A stretch of DNA of 38,109 bases from Pseudomonadales bacterium (GTDB taxonomy: Bacteria > Pseudomonadota > Gammaproteobacteria > Pseudomonadales > Azotimanducaceae): NCBI GenBank assembly GCA_028285415.1, contig JANQPF010000018.1:1-38109 (forward strand), written 5' to 3'. The notes below the pieces were generated by a model. It was not told the DNA's origin and did not search any database. It worked only from the letters and a program-made list of their open reading frames with translations. Made by a program: the position numbers and the translations under genes. Positions within the stretch are counted from its first letter, which is position 1. Every line of letters begins with the position of its first letter. This document shows, piece by piece, positions 31,016 to 38,109 of this stretch.

Positions 31016-31666
31016 TCAGAAGACAAAGCCAAGTCCGACGTTGACAAAACCGCCGTCCCAATCGCTGTTGCGCTCATAGACCAAGTGCTTGTACTCCGCG
31101 CGGAAAATGACGTTCTTCCGGAAGTAAACAAACACGGGACCGGTCTGGACACGGTCACCCTCATCGGACGCCAGGAGCGAGACGTCCCAGAGCGTGTACA
31201 AGCCGCTGCCTCGACCCGGGAACGCAAGGCCGAGGTTGACGTCGAGGCCCGTGCGGTCGCCCCACGTGTAGAGGTCGTAAAGCTGGTAGAACGACGAGGT
31301 CTCCGTGCTGTAGGAGAAGCTGGCGCCGGCATCCCACTCCCCGTCCTCACCCGTGGGCAGCTGCACCTGTGGCGTGAAGCTCCAGTTGCCGGTTTTTGCC
31401 CCCTGGTTGAAGTAGCGCTTCAACGGCACGCCAAGCACGAGATCACCCAGGTCACCGTCGTGATACGGCAGCTTGAACGTCGCGCGAACGGACCGGTCCC
31501 AGGTGTAAACACCCTCGAGCCAGGTGGTCGTGACATCATCGAAACGTTCGACACGGGTCTGAAAACCGTAGCCGCCGTCCCAACGCGGCGCCATGTCCAT
31601 CACTGGCTGATGGGCATGCGCGACGGCGCTCGTCAGGAGCAAGGCCGCAAGTGCAAACGGTTTCAT
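31016..31666 (-). CDS. outer-membrane beta-barrel protein of the metal operon
   Basis: A 216-residue exported protein. The signal peptide is MKPFALAALLLTSAVAHA, and the mature part starts HQPVMDMAPRWDGGYGF. It is made of alternating amphipathic strands and ends NVGLGFVF, a Phe-terminal barrel signal. It resembles small transporter-type barrels annotated near metal-resistance genes. Its ATG overlaps the stop of the MerP-like gene as ATGA. Position between a metal-binding carrier and a MerT-like permease suggests a role at the outer membrane in the same path, but direct metal transport is not shown. Confidence 0.75.
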   Translation of the reverse strand: MKPFALAALLLTSAVAHAHQPVMDMAPRWDGGYGFQTRVERFDDVTTTWLEGVYTWDRSVRATFKLPYHDGDLGDLVLGVPLKRYFNQGAKTGNWSFTPQVQLPTGEDGEWDAGASFSYSTETSSFYQLYDLYTWGDRTGLDVNLGLAFPGRGSGLYTLWDVSLLASDEGDRVQTGPVFVYFRKNVIFRAEYKHLVYERNSDWDGGFVNVGLGFVF

Positions 31667-31998
31667 GGCGACCACGCCCGGCGTTCGCCGTCAGGGAGGA
31701 GCTCGTAAACCTCAATGGGGTCATAGCCGCCATCTTCGATGGCCGCAAACAGTGCCTGTCGGTCCATGGTTGCGCCGGGTTTCACGGCAAAAACGACTTT
31801 CTGCTCTTCTGCCTCGACCAGCACACCGTTGTTGAACTGCGAACGGTCGACAAAGGGAAGCTTGGAAACTTTCTTGGCAACGCCTAAAGAGCAGAACTGA
31901 CAGACGATGCCGTTGACGTCGACAACGTAGTTCTCCGCATGTGCGGGGAAGCTCGCCAGAGCGCTGGCGAACGCAACAATCTTGAACAAATAAGACAT
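31663..31998 (-). CDS. MerP-like periplasmic heavy-metal-binding (HMA) protein
   Basis: A 111-residue exported HMA-domain protein. The signal peptide is MSYLFKIVAFASALASFPAH plus A, cleaved after residue 21. The metal loop is VCQFCSLGV with Cys33 and Cys36 (GIVCQFC in place of the usual GMTCxxC). The rest follows the ferredoxin-like fold (KVVFAVKPGATMDRQALFAA; GGYDPIEV). It should bind Hg2+, Cu+ or a similar metal and pass it to the MerT-like protein. The ATG at 31998 has AAGGA upstream; a TTG at 32016 is possible. It ends with an ATGA overlap. Confidence 0.87.
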   Translation of the reverse strand: MSYLFKIVAFASALASFPAHAENYVVDVNGIVCQFCSLGVAKKVSKLPFVDRSQFNNGVLVEAEEQKVVFAVKPGATMDRQALFAAIEDGGYDPIEVYELLPDGERRAWSP

Positions 31999-32048
31999 AT
32001 CTTTCCTTTCATACAATGAGTAACCGGGGCAAGGCGCCCCTCAGCGAG

Positions 32049-32372
32049 TTATGAAAGGATGGGAATCGGTGGCCTGTACGGTGGGTCGGGATCCGAGGAA
32101 ACGGACGGCACGTTGCCTGCAAACGGCTGCGTCGTCGGTACCGGTACCGACGCGTCGATCGCGCTTGTCATCTGCAACGCGGGCACGCAGGCAAGACAAC
32201 AGTCTGCGTTGTCGTCTACCTTGTCGTTTTCCTGCACCTGGTGGCAGGGCGGCAACTCGGCGGCATCGCTCTCGGGCAGCATCAAGCAGCACGCGCCATA
32301 CGCGGACACGGTGTTCAGAAAGAACACTACCGCTGCGGTCTGTATGAAGAGTCTGGCCGAACGCAATTCCAT
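32049..32372 (-). CDS. small exported Cys-rich protein, first gene of the metal operon
   Basis: A 107-residue protein with an N-terminal signal/anchor (RLFIQTAAVVFFLNTVSAYG). The mature part has six cysteines as CC (28-29), C (43, in PPCHQ), CC (58-59) and C (62, in CCLACVPAL). The tail is Pro-rich with no cysteine. The arrangement resembles small Cys-rich proteins that precede copper or mercury resistance genes, so a metal-binding role is likely. The ATG at 32372 starts the signal peptide; ORF space upstream to 32444 is not needed. No strong ribosome site is seen. It lies 51 bases before the MerP-like start. Confidence 0.65.
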   Translation of the reverse strand: MELRSARLFIQTAAVVFFLNTVSAYGACCLMLPESDAAELPPCHQVQENDKVDDNADCCLACVPALQMTSAIDASVPVPTTQPFAGNVPSVSSDPDPPYRPPIPILS

Positions 32373-32468
32373 ACGATTATTAGACCACGAAAGACAAAGT
32401 GATTCCCCCGGCCCCGCCAGGTGCGAGAACGGGTAGACAGTCAAACTGAGAAGCGCAGCCTGAACTCA

Positions 32469-34190
32469 TCAGCTGACAAGCATGACGTGCCCGTCTGGTC
32501 TGACCAGCACCCAGCCGTTCGAGGGCAGGCCGAGAGATTCGACCAGGTTCCGCTCTCCCGGTCCACGGAGCTCGTCCAGATCAACCACTGAGACGCCAAC
32601 GCCAAACGTCTCCGGCAGGTCCACCTCTGTGTTGCCGGAGCTCAAGAGGGTAAATGAGGTGTAGTCAAAAAGGTCGTGTAGCGATTGGGCCTGTTCAACT
32701 CCGCTCAGCGGTCGGTGCGGAAAGCGCGCGCCTGCCCCGACAGTTTCAGTATAAGTGGTGACCTCACTGCCAGGCGTATCTCCGGCGTTGGCTGCCACGC
32801 ACCCCTCCCGGTATACGTACCCAAGATCCAGACCCAGTGAAGAAAAATGCTCACGCTGATTGTCGATGGCAGCGACGACACGCGCCCTGATTCCACGGCC
32901 CTTGTCGTCATGGCCCTGCGCGTCCCGGAGCTGGCTCTTAACCGGCCTGATGAGCACGGCGCGCAGCTTGTCCTGCACCGATTGGGGCAATACCTTCACC
33001 AATCGGGAATTCATCGTTTTGGCGAGCAGGCCTGCTTTCGCCGGATCCAGACCAAGCGCACGAACAACCTCGGTCATCTTCTCGTTGTTACGTCGACTCA
33101 CGTCGCAGTTTCGTTGAGCCACCGGGCGCCGCTCGATCTCGTAACTGTCGAGCAATGCTTCGATCTGCTCCGCAGACGCATCGCCCTTCAGAGCAGCCGC
33201 AAGTTTCCAGACAAGATTATGAACGTCACCTGCCCCTGTATTGAGCCCGAGGCCACCGGTAGGCGGAAAACGGTGGATCGAGTCCCCGATGAGAAACACC
33301 GGGCCGTCGCGAAACCGGTCGGCCACCTGCGCGGTCATCTTCCACACGCCTTTGTGACGAATCCTGCAGGGCTGATCACCGAACACCTGCTTCAGAATGC
33401 GTTCGCAGCGGGCGTCGTCATAGTCGTCTATCGACTCGTAAGGCACCGCAATCGGTCGCATGTAAACCGCCAGCCCGTGCGGATCGTGCACGATGATGGT
33501 GCCCTGAACGTCGGGATCGAGCAGCCAGTACAGCAACGTCGCATCTTCGCCAGAGGCCTGCGCAACATCCACTTCGCAGGTCAGATTCAGAAACGTGGCA
33601 ATGGCGTCCGGCCCCACTTTCCTGATATCGAGCGTTCGCGCAATTGGGCTCCCCGCACCGTCGGCCGCAAGGAGATACTGGTAACCCACGACCACCTCCT
33701 GCCCGTCGCTCCCTCGAAGCCGGCTTGCCTGCTTGTCATCGCTGGCGAAACCCATCCACTCGACGCCAAAGCGAATGTCGGCGAACGCAGACTTCTCAGC
33801 GTGGGACTTCAGATAATCTTCGAGCAGATGCTGAGAAATGTTCGTCGTATGCTCCGTGGAAAAACGGCTTTGCGCCAACAGCGCATCGCGGTTGGCGGCC
33901 ATGTCGAACGTGCCGATCGGGTCGCGTTCCAGGCCGCTCTTCCACGTCACAAGGCGCGCAAGCGGATGGTGATTGAGCGCGTACAGCGCCGCGACGTCGA
34001 TCCCGGCCTGGCGATAGATTTCCATGGTCCGGGTGTTGATTACGTGTGCAGCCGGAGCTCCCACCGTTTCGGCGCGTTGCTCCACGAGCACATGAGGAAT
34101 CTCCTGCTTGGACAATAGAATGGAAGCCAGCAGTCCGGTGGGTCCTGCGCCGACTACCAGGACGGGTGTGCGTTCATTCGGCTCAGACAT
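32469..34190 (-). CDS. FAD-dependent aromatic monooxygenase (PheA/TfdB/MhpA-type)
   Basis: A 573-residue class A flavoprotein hydroxylase. FAD/NADPH motifs are GAGPTG (14-19), the DG motif in YLLAADGAGSP (about 180), and the GD motif in PVFLIGDSIHRFPPTGGLGL (about 296-315). The C-terminal third has the thioredoxin-like domain of the phenol hydroxylase group and ends WVLVRPDGHVMLVS. It hydroxylates a phenolic ring with NAD(P)H and O2. It is the last gene of TetR-FAH-monooxygenase, 24 bases after the FAH gene, so a catechol-type product for the divergent dioxygenase is likely. The substrate is not known. Confidence 0.9.
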   Translation of the reverse strand: MSEPNERTPVLVVGAGPTGLLASILLSKQEIPHVLVEQRAETVGAPAAHVINTRTMEIYRQAGIDVAALYALNHHPLARLVTWKSGLERDPIGTFDMAANRDALLAQSRFSTEHTTNISQHLLEDYLKSHAEKSAFADIRFGVEWMGFASDDKQASRLRGSDGQEVVVGYQYLLAADGAGSPIARTLDIRKVGPDAIATFLNLTCEVDVAQASGEDATLLYWLLDPDVQGTIIVHDPHGLAVYMRPIAVPYESIDDYDDARCERILKQVFGDQPCRIRHKGVWKMTAQVADRFRDGPVFLIGDSIHRFPPTGGLGLNTGAGDVHNLVWKLAAALKGDASAEQIEALLDSYEIERRPVAQRNCDVSRRNNEKMTEVVRALGLDPAKAGLLAKTMNSRLVKVLPQSVQDKLRAVLIRPVKSQLRDAQGHDDKGRGIRARVVAAIDNQREHFSSLGLDLGYVYREGCVAANAGDTPGSEVTTYTETVGAGARFPHRPLSGVEQAQSLHDLFDYTSFTLLSSGNTEVDLPETFGVGVSVVDLDELRGPGERNLVESLGLPSNGWVLVRPDGHVMLVS

Positions 34191-34214
34191 GAGAACCCCC
34201 TTTCAACAGACCGA

Positions 34215-35081
34215 CTAAACCGCGAGCTGTTGCTCCTGGACGACATTCGTCAGCGTGCCGATACCGCTCACCTCAACTTCGACCACATCGCCGTCCTGGA
34301 GGAACGTCGGCGGCGCACGCAGCGCACCAGCACCCTCCGCCGAGCCCGTGACCAGAACATCACCTGGTTCCAGCCAGGTGACCTCTGATATGTGGGAGAT
34401 GAGATGGGCAAACGAGAAGATCAGGTCGTCGATGGACATGTTTTGACGAACCTCACCGTTGACCCGGGTCTGCAGAACCAGTTCTTCGCCAGAGACTTCG
34501 TCTGCGGTCACGAGCCAGGGCCCAAAGCCGGCGCTGTGCCATGCGTTCTTCCCCGTCGTAACCTGGAAACCACGAATCTGGTATTGACGCGCGGATCCAT
34601 CGTTGAAGCAGCTGTACCCTGCGATGTGCTGCGGGGCATCTTCCACCGATACGTTCCGACATCGCTCACCAATGATCACCGCAATCTCCCCTTCGTAGTC
34701 GAACTTCGGCTCGAGCGCCGGTTTTTCGATCGGGCTGCCGCTACCCACCAGCGTATTGCTGGCGCGCAGGAAAAACATGGGATATTGCGGAAGCTCTTTG
34801 ATGCCCATGCGCTCCGCCGCCTCGGCAAAGTGGGAGTGGGTGTTGATACCGGCACACCACATGGCGCCGGCGTTGGGTATGGGCGGCAACAGGACCACCT
34901 CATCCAGACCCACGTTGGGCTCTGCCGTGTCAGCAATCTGGCTTACGCCCGCGTAATTAAGGGCAATCAGATCTTTGAGGGTCGCGGCGTCTGGCAGCTT
35001 GTCGGAAAGGTTGATGATGCCACCTTCCTTGATCAGCCCATAAGCCGGCGCATCGTTCTTGAGATAGGACACATATTTCAC
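34215..35081 (-). CDS. fumarylacetoacetate hydrolase family protein
   Basis: A 288-residue FAH-fold enzyme. Metal ligands Glu130 and Glu132 (FDYEGEIAVIIG) and Asp161 (FNDGSARQYQ) are present, with WTTGKN-type block QVTTGKNAWHSAG and the C-terminal VTGSAEGAGALRAPP (the usual GTPxGVG region is changed to GSAEGAG). Family members cleave C-C bonds of ring-cleavage products or decarboxylate and hydrate dienoates. It should process the product made by the ring-opening dioxygenase. It lies between the TetR gene (17 bases) and the monooxygenase gene (24 bases). Confidence 0.88.
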   Translation of the reverse strand: MKYVSYLKNDAPAYGLIKEGGIINLSDKLPDAATLKDLIALNYAGVSQIADTAEPNVGLDEVVLLPPIPNAGAMWCAGINTHSHFAEAAERMGIKELPQYPMFFLRASNTLVGSGSPIEKPALEPKFDYEGEIAVIIGERCRNVSVEDAPQHIAGYSCFNDGSARQYQIRGFQVTTGKNAWHSAGFGPWLVTADEVSGEELVLQTRVNGEVRQNMSIDDLIFSFAHLISHISEVTWLEPGDVLVTGSAEGAGALRAPPTFLQDGDVVEVEVSGIGTLTNVVQEQQLAV

Positions 35082-35098
35082 GATTCAAACTCCCGTCG

Positions 35099-35725
35099 TT
35101 ATCCGGCGTTGGTGAGCAGCGTGGCGATGGCGTTAGCCTGAGCATCAATGGCTTCCTCTGTGAAAGGATCGTCGCCACTCAGCAATCGGCATTCCGGCGC
35201 CATGGCAAAGATGCACGCCCCACCGACCAGAACGTAGTAAAACTGCATGACGGAAATGGCGGGTATCGCACCTGTTCGACTTCCCGTGACATGGAGCTCC
35301 GCCACCGTCTCGAAAAATCCACGAACGAAGTTGTCTACGAGAAACGCTAACCGCCAGTCGTTGCAACGGCCCTCGTCGAACATGATCCGCGTCGTTTCCG
35401 GATGTGCTGCGGACGCGCGGATGTAGCGACGGACCAGAAAACGAATACGTTCTTTCGGTTCTATGTCCGCTGACTGTGTAATGGCGGGCACCATCACCTC
35501 ACCGAGCCGGCCAAACAGCTCGAACATGCAAGCCTTCCAGAAGGCTTCCTTGCTACCGAAGTGATAGGTGATGAGATTTCGTTGGACACCGGCGGCAGTC
35601 TGGACGGTTCGTGTGCTGGTGGCATCGTATCCGTTCTCAGCAAAGAGCCTGATCCCTGCTTCGAGCAGCTTCTGTCGAGTCACCTCCGACTTACCCGTAG
35701 CCGCTGCCTCCGCCATGGCGTTCAT
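35099..35725 (-). CDS. TetR-family regulator of the aromatic module
   Basis: A 208-residue regulator. Helix-turn-helix at about 15-62 (EVTRQKLLEAGIRLFAENGY; AAGVQRNLITYHFGSKEAFW). The C-terminal domain binds an effector, most likely an aromatic substrate or a ring-opened product. The open frame reaches back to 36184 across the divergent gene, but the promoter region ends it: the ATG at 35725 (or 35716) is the only sensible start. It is first in its operon and controls that operon and the divergent dioxygenase through the paired repeats upstream. Confidence 0.87.
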   Translation of the reverse strand: MNAMAEAAATGKSEVTRQKLLEAGIRLFAENGYDATSTRTVQTAAGVQRNLITYHFGSKEAFWKACMFELFGRLGEVMVPAITQSADIEPKERIRFLVRRYIRASAAHPETTRIMFDEGRCNDWRLAFLVDNFVRGFFETVAELHVTGSRTGAIPAISVMQFYYVLVGGACIFAMAPECRLLSGDDPFTEEAIDAQANAIATLLTNAG

Positions 35726-35730
35726 CCAAA

Positions 35731-35781
35731 TTTGACAATTGGCACATAATATATGATAGTTTTTGACACTTGGCAAATAAT
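35731..35781. promoter_or_regulatory. paired 20-base direct repeats and tetR promoter
   Basis: Repeat 1 (35731-35750, TTTGACAATTGGCACATAAT) and repeat 2 (35762-35781) differ at two of 20 bases and lie 31 bases apart (three helical turns). Each holds a near-palindrome TGACA-N2-TGGCA. A minus-strand promoter overlaps both: -35 TTGCCA (35776-35771), 17 bases, -10 TATATT (35753-35748). On the plus strand, TTGACA (35732-35737) can serve the dioxygenase with a weak -10 GATAGT. TetR bound at both sites would block both genes. Confidence 0.7.
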
Positions 35782-35794
35782 TGCGACATAAAAC

Positions 35795-36436
35795 ATGAGC
35801 AATCCCATTCCTGCGCCCACCAAGCTCGCCCACCTGGTGTTGAACGCGCGCCACTTCGATCAACAGATCGAGTTTTATCAATTGCTGCTCGGGGCCAGAA
35901 TTGTGCATGACGCCGGGGACATTGTTTTTCTGAGCTACGATGATGAGCATCATCGTCTGGCCATTGCCAGACGCCCGGGACTCCTGCCCAACCTGCGCAA
36001 TATGGCAGGCGTTGATCACCACGCGTACACCTACGAAAATCTCGACGTGCTGCTCGGGACCTGGCAGCGTATGAAAACGGCTGGCTACGAACCGATCTGG
36101 TGTACGCATCACGGTGGCACCATCTCCATCTACTACCAGGACGCCGATCGCAACGTGGTGGAAACGCAGGTTGATGTCTTCCACTCGATGGAAGAGACCA
36201 ACGCTTACCTCCTGAGCGAAGATTTCCAGGCAAATCCGATTGGTGTCGATTTCGACCCGCAGACCCTTCGCGAGAGATTGCAGCGCGGAGAATCCTGGGA
36301 GACATTACGCCAGCGCACCCCATCCGGGCCGCGGGACCCTTCGACGATCCCGCGCGCCTACCTCGGCGGATTCAACTGGTTGATGTTGAAACTCGGCAAA
36401 CTCCTGAGTCGCGCACCGAAACAGCAAGGCGTCTAG
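35795..36436 (+). CDS. VOC-family (glyoxalase/extradiol dioxygenase-like) protein
   Basis: A 213-residue vicinal-oxygen-chelate protein. Candidate metal ligands are His13 (KLAHLVLNAR), His in VDHHAYTY (about 74-75) and Glu in NVVETQVD (about 122-128), the His-His-Glu set of extradiol dioxygenases. It has one VOC module with two beta-alpha-beta-beta-beta repeats and an extra C-terminal tail of about 75 residues. The most likely role is ring cleavage of the catechol made by the monooxygenase. It is divergent from the TetR operon. There is no clear ribosome site before the ATG. Confidence 0.8.
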   Translation: MSNPIPAPTKLAHLVLNARHFDQQIEFYQLLLGARIVHDAGDIVFLSYDDEHHRLAIARRPGLLPNLRNMAGVDHHAYTYENLDVLLGTWQRMKTAGYEPIWCTHHGGTISIYYQDADRNVVETQVDVFHSMEETNAYLLSEDFQANPIGVDFDPQTLRERLQRGESWETLRQRTPSGPRDPSTIPRAYLGGFNWLMLKLGKLLSRAPKQQGV

Positions 36437-36443
36437 CGATTGT

Positions 36444-37775
36444 TCACCCGCTCCGGGCTTCAATGCGCGCGCGCAGCGCCTGTTGTTCAGATCTTCCGAG
36501 CGGAAAGCGCCACATGATCAAGGCAACCGCCAGCGTCACCAGAGTTGGGGACGCGGCGACGACGATCCGCACGGCATTGAGAATTTCCTGCGGATTCTGT
36601 CCGTTGGGATCGAACCCCACCCAGTCGAGAATTGGATAGATGATGCCGACTGCAAGCGCCGCGCCTAGCTTGTTCGTGAGCGTCAACATGGAGTAGTAGA
36701 GAGCACTACGATCCGCACCGACGGCAACGCGGTCCTGGTCGATGACATCCGCCATAATCGAGCGCATGAGAAGGTCTTTGCCACCGAAGTTAACCCCCAC
36801 CAACAGATAGATCAGAAACACCCACCAGAAGCTGGCGCTTGGCACGATAAAAAAGAGCCCGGTTGCAACGGTCGACTGCAGAGCGGCAACGCACAACGTC
36901 TGATGCTTGCCGAAACGACCGCTCATCCAGACAAACAGAGGGACGCACACAAGGCCAAACACAAAAATCAAAACGAGAAACAGGCTGGCCGCCTCCGGCA
37001 ACAGCAGAACCTGAATGATGAAAAAGAAATGCACGGATCCATTGATGCCACCCTGCAAACCCATCAACAAGTCAGCCAGCAGCAGGCGCCGCAATGCCCG
37101 GTTCTCGACGATGGCACGCCAACCTGCACTCCAACTCATCTTAGAGTGAGCGCTGACAGGAGGCTCAGGCACACTGAAGATCGCCAAGCCGAACAAAACC
37201 GGCAACGCAATTAGTATCAACCAACCCATCATCTCGCTGCGCAAGCGCATACCCCCTTCGGGAAAGAACTGATCGACTATGGCTGGAATGGCGAGTACCA
37301 CCACGGCGCCCGTCAGCCCGCAGATTTGCAAGGCACCCATAATTCGAGTGCGTTGATCGTAGTCGCCTGATAACTCCCCGGCCCATGCGGTATGCGATAT
37401 CGCAAGAAGCGTCCAGCCGACATAAAGAACGAGCAGCGCCGTCAGCAACGTCGATTCTCCCGGGGGGTCTGCTGGAAAGAACACTCCGAACGTTCCCAGC
37501 ATGAGCACCGGCACACCAACGACAATGGCAGGACGCCGGCGACCCCAACGCGTATGGACCCGATCCCCCAGCACGCCAAACACGGGATCGGTGAAGACAT
37601 CAAAAAAACGCGCCGTCATGAATATGGCCCCGACCGCAGTCAGACTGATGCCAAGCTCCGCATATAGCGGCGGCAGGATTGCAATGATCGGCAGACCCAG
37701 CGCTGCCAGCGTGAACGCCGGAGATGCAAACCCGACAATGCGTGCTGTCGGGAGTGGTCGGTCAACAATGCTCAT
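36444..37775 (-). CDS. GPH-family (MelB-type) sugar/cation symporter-like MFS transporter
   Basis: A 443-residue, 12-helix inner-membrane transporter. The helix-2 block reads RFFDVFTDPVFGVLGDRVH. Arg56, Asp59 and Asp63 copy the spacing of Arg52, Asp55 and Asp59, the cation site of MelB. GRRRP follows as in the GPH family. It imports a glycoside, uronide or another small acid with Na+ or H+; the substrate is open. It overlaps the upstream gamma-glutamyltransferase gene by four bases (ATGA), so they are co-transcribed, and it converges on the dioxygenase gene 7 bases away. Confidence 0.85.
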   Translation of the reverse strand: MSIVDRPLPTARIVGFASPAFTLAALGLPIIAILPPLYAELGISLTAVGAIFMTARFFDVFTDPVFGVLGDRVHTRWGRRRPAIVVGVPVLMLGTFGVFFPADPPGESTLLTALLVLYVGWTLLAISHTAWAGELSGDYDQRTRIMGALQICGLTGAVVVLAIPAIVDQFFPEGGMRLRSEMMGWLILIALPVLFGLAIFSVPEPPVSAHSKMSWSAGWRAIVENRALRRLLLADLLMGLQGGINGSVHFFFIIQVLLLPEAASLFLVLIFVFGLVCVPLFVWMSGRFGKHQTLCVAALQSTVATGLFFIVPSASFWWVFLIYLLVGVNFGGKDLLMRSIMADVIDQDRVAVGADRSALYYSMLTLTNKLGAALAVGIIYPILDWVGFDPNGQNPQEILNAVRIVVAASPTLVTLAVALIMWRFPLGRSEQQALRARIEARSG

Positions 37776-38109
37776 TCGATGCCCAGGGCGACCCCATCCA
37801 GTCCCGGATCAGCACCACCCCGAAGCCCGTCAGGCGCACGCTCAATGGCGTGCACGCCGGCTATGCCGAACGACGCCGGCGAGCGGATGATCTCGTAGTC
37901 CGCCTCTCTCAAGGGCTCGACGGTGTATTCAGGAATGCGGTTGGTGATATCGATGGCATCGCTGGTGGCGGAAAAGCGCGGCGCCGAGACGGCTTCAATC
38001 ACGGGCATCTGAAAATCGATCATGTTGAGCAGGGTCTGCAGCACACCCATGGCAATCTGCGTACCACCCGGCGCACCCAGCACAATCCGCGGTTGGCTAC
38101 CGTCGAAGA
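37772..38109 (-). CDS. gamma-glutamyltransferase-family protein, C-terminal part
   Basis: The last 112 residues of a GGT-family (Ntn-hydrolase) protein; the 5' part is beyond the window. It opens FDGSQPRIVLGAPGGTQIAM, where the glycines (GAPGG, usually GSPGG) line the oxyanion and substrate pocket of the small subunit. Then come VLQTLLNMIDFQMP and EAVSAPRF, the usual family order. The catalytic Thr and cleavage site are outside the window. These enzymes remove gamma-glutamyl groups from glutathione or act as cephalosporin acylases. It overlaps the MelB-type gene by ATGA. Confidence 0.88.
   Translation of the reverse strand, partial: FDGSQPRIVLGAPGGTQIAMGVLQTLLNMIDFQMPVIEAVSAPRFSATSDAIDITNRIPEYTVEPLREADYEIIRSPASFGIAGVHAIERAPDGLRGGADPGLDGVALGIE

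Noticed and set aside
30626-32372. Complete mercury-resistance (mer) operon
   Set aside because: MerT- and MerP-like proteins are present, but there is no MerA reductase or MerR regulator in the window, so mercury specificity is not claimed.
32847-34118. 423-codon open frame on the plus strand
   Set aside because: It lies antisense to the FAD monooxygenase, whose cofactor motifs are complete; the shadow product has no recognisable domain.
35099-36184. 361-residue version of the TetR protein
   Set aside because: The extra N-terminus would cross the divergent dioxygenase gene and the operator; a normal TetR start exists at 35725.
1-38109. CRISPR arrays, tRNA or rRNA genes, insertion sequences
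   Set aside because: No regularly spaced repeats, no cloverleaf-like segments and no transposase or terminal inverted repeats were found on reading both strands.

Overview
The window reads as a stretch of chromosome from an aerobic, GC-rich (roughly 60% in most genes), Gram-negative gammaproteobacterium-like organism. The grounds are outer-membrane beta-barrels with a C-terminal Phe, a TonB-dependent siderophore receptor, an MMPL/LolA-like/outer-membrane export operon, di-haem peroxidase, AqpZ, FumC and a cobalamin riboswitch. The exact taxon cannot be fixed from sequence reading alone. About 40 protein genes are supported, with dense packing and many 4-base ATGA/GTGA overlaps. I see no tRNA, rRNA, CRISPR array or insertion sequence.

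Layout. (1) 1-7440 is a mixed accessory stretch: a partial azoreductase divergent from a LysR regulator, then minus-strand acyl-CoA thioesterase-like protein, amidase (both in locally AT-rich DNA), aquaporin Z, a cupin, a DUF1579-like protein, a SUKH/SMI1 protein and a methyltransferase. (2) 7537-9836 is a minus-strand B12 unit: a cobalamin riboswitch, a small membrane transporter, a BtuF-like corrinoid-binding protein with no signal peptide, and a fusion of a Cys-rich DUF5522 domain to a Dph6-like ATP pyrophosphatase. (3) 9954-12240 is a three-gene overlapping operon: TetR, sterol-desaturase-family hydroxylase, and an ABC six-helix membrane domain with no ATPase. (4) 12672-19078 is a TetR-controlled efflux/envelope operon: MFS pump, MMPL-type RND protein, LolA-like lipoprotein-sorting protein, outer-membrane barrel.

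(5) 19262-22995 looks like an oxidative-stress group: nickel superoxide dismutase with an unusual membrane-anchored leader, its maturation protease, a di-haem cytochrome c peroxidase and the iron-sulfur-free fumarase FumC. (6) 23068-27263 holds a soluble winged-helix/TPR regulator, an unknown exported protein, a YceI protein and a cytochrome b561-YceI fusion. (7) 27399-30620 is an iron-uptake unit: phased repeats and a Fur-like box, a TonB receptor and a 2-oxoglutarate dioxygenase. (8) 30626-32372 is a compact metal-trafficking operon with MerT-like, beta-barrel, MerP-like and Cys-rich small proteins, but no MerA or MerR nearby. (9) 32469-36436 is an aromatic-degradation module (FAD monooxygenase, FAH-family hydrolase, TetR, divergent VOC dioxygenase) with paired 20-bp operator repeats. 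(10) 36444-38109 has a MelB-type transporter and the 3' part of a gamma-glutamyltransferase gene.

The best candidates for undescribed biology are the riboswitch-controlled B12 operon ending in an ATP-dependent amidoligase-like fusion, the Ni-SOD precursor whose leader predicts membrane anchoring with cytoplasmic release, and the MerT/MerP/beta-barrel operon. Functional statements are inferences from motifs and gene order; no database search was possible.
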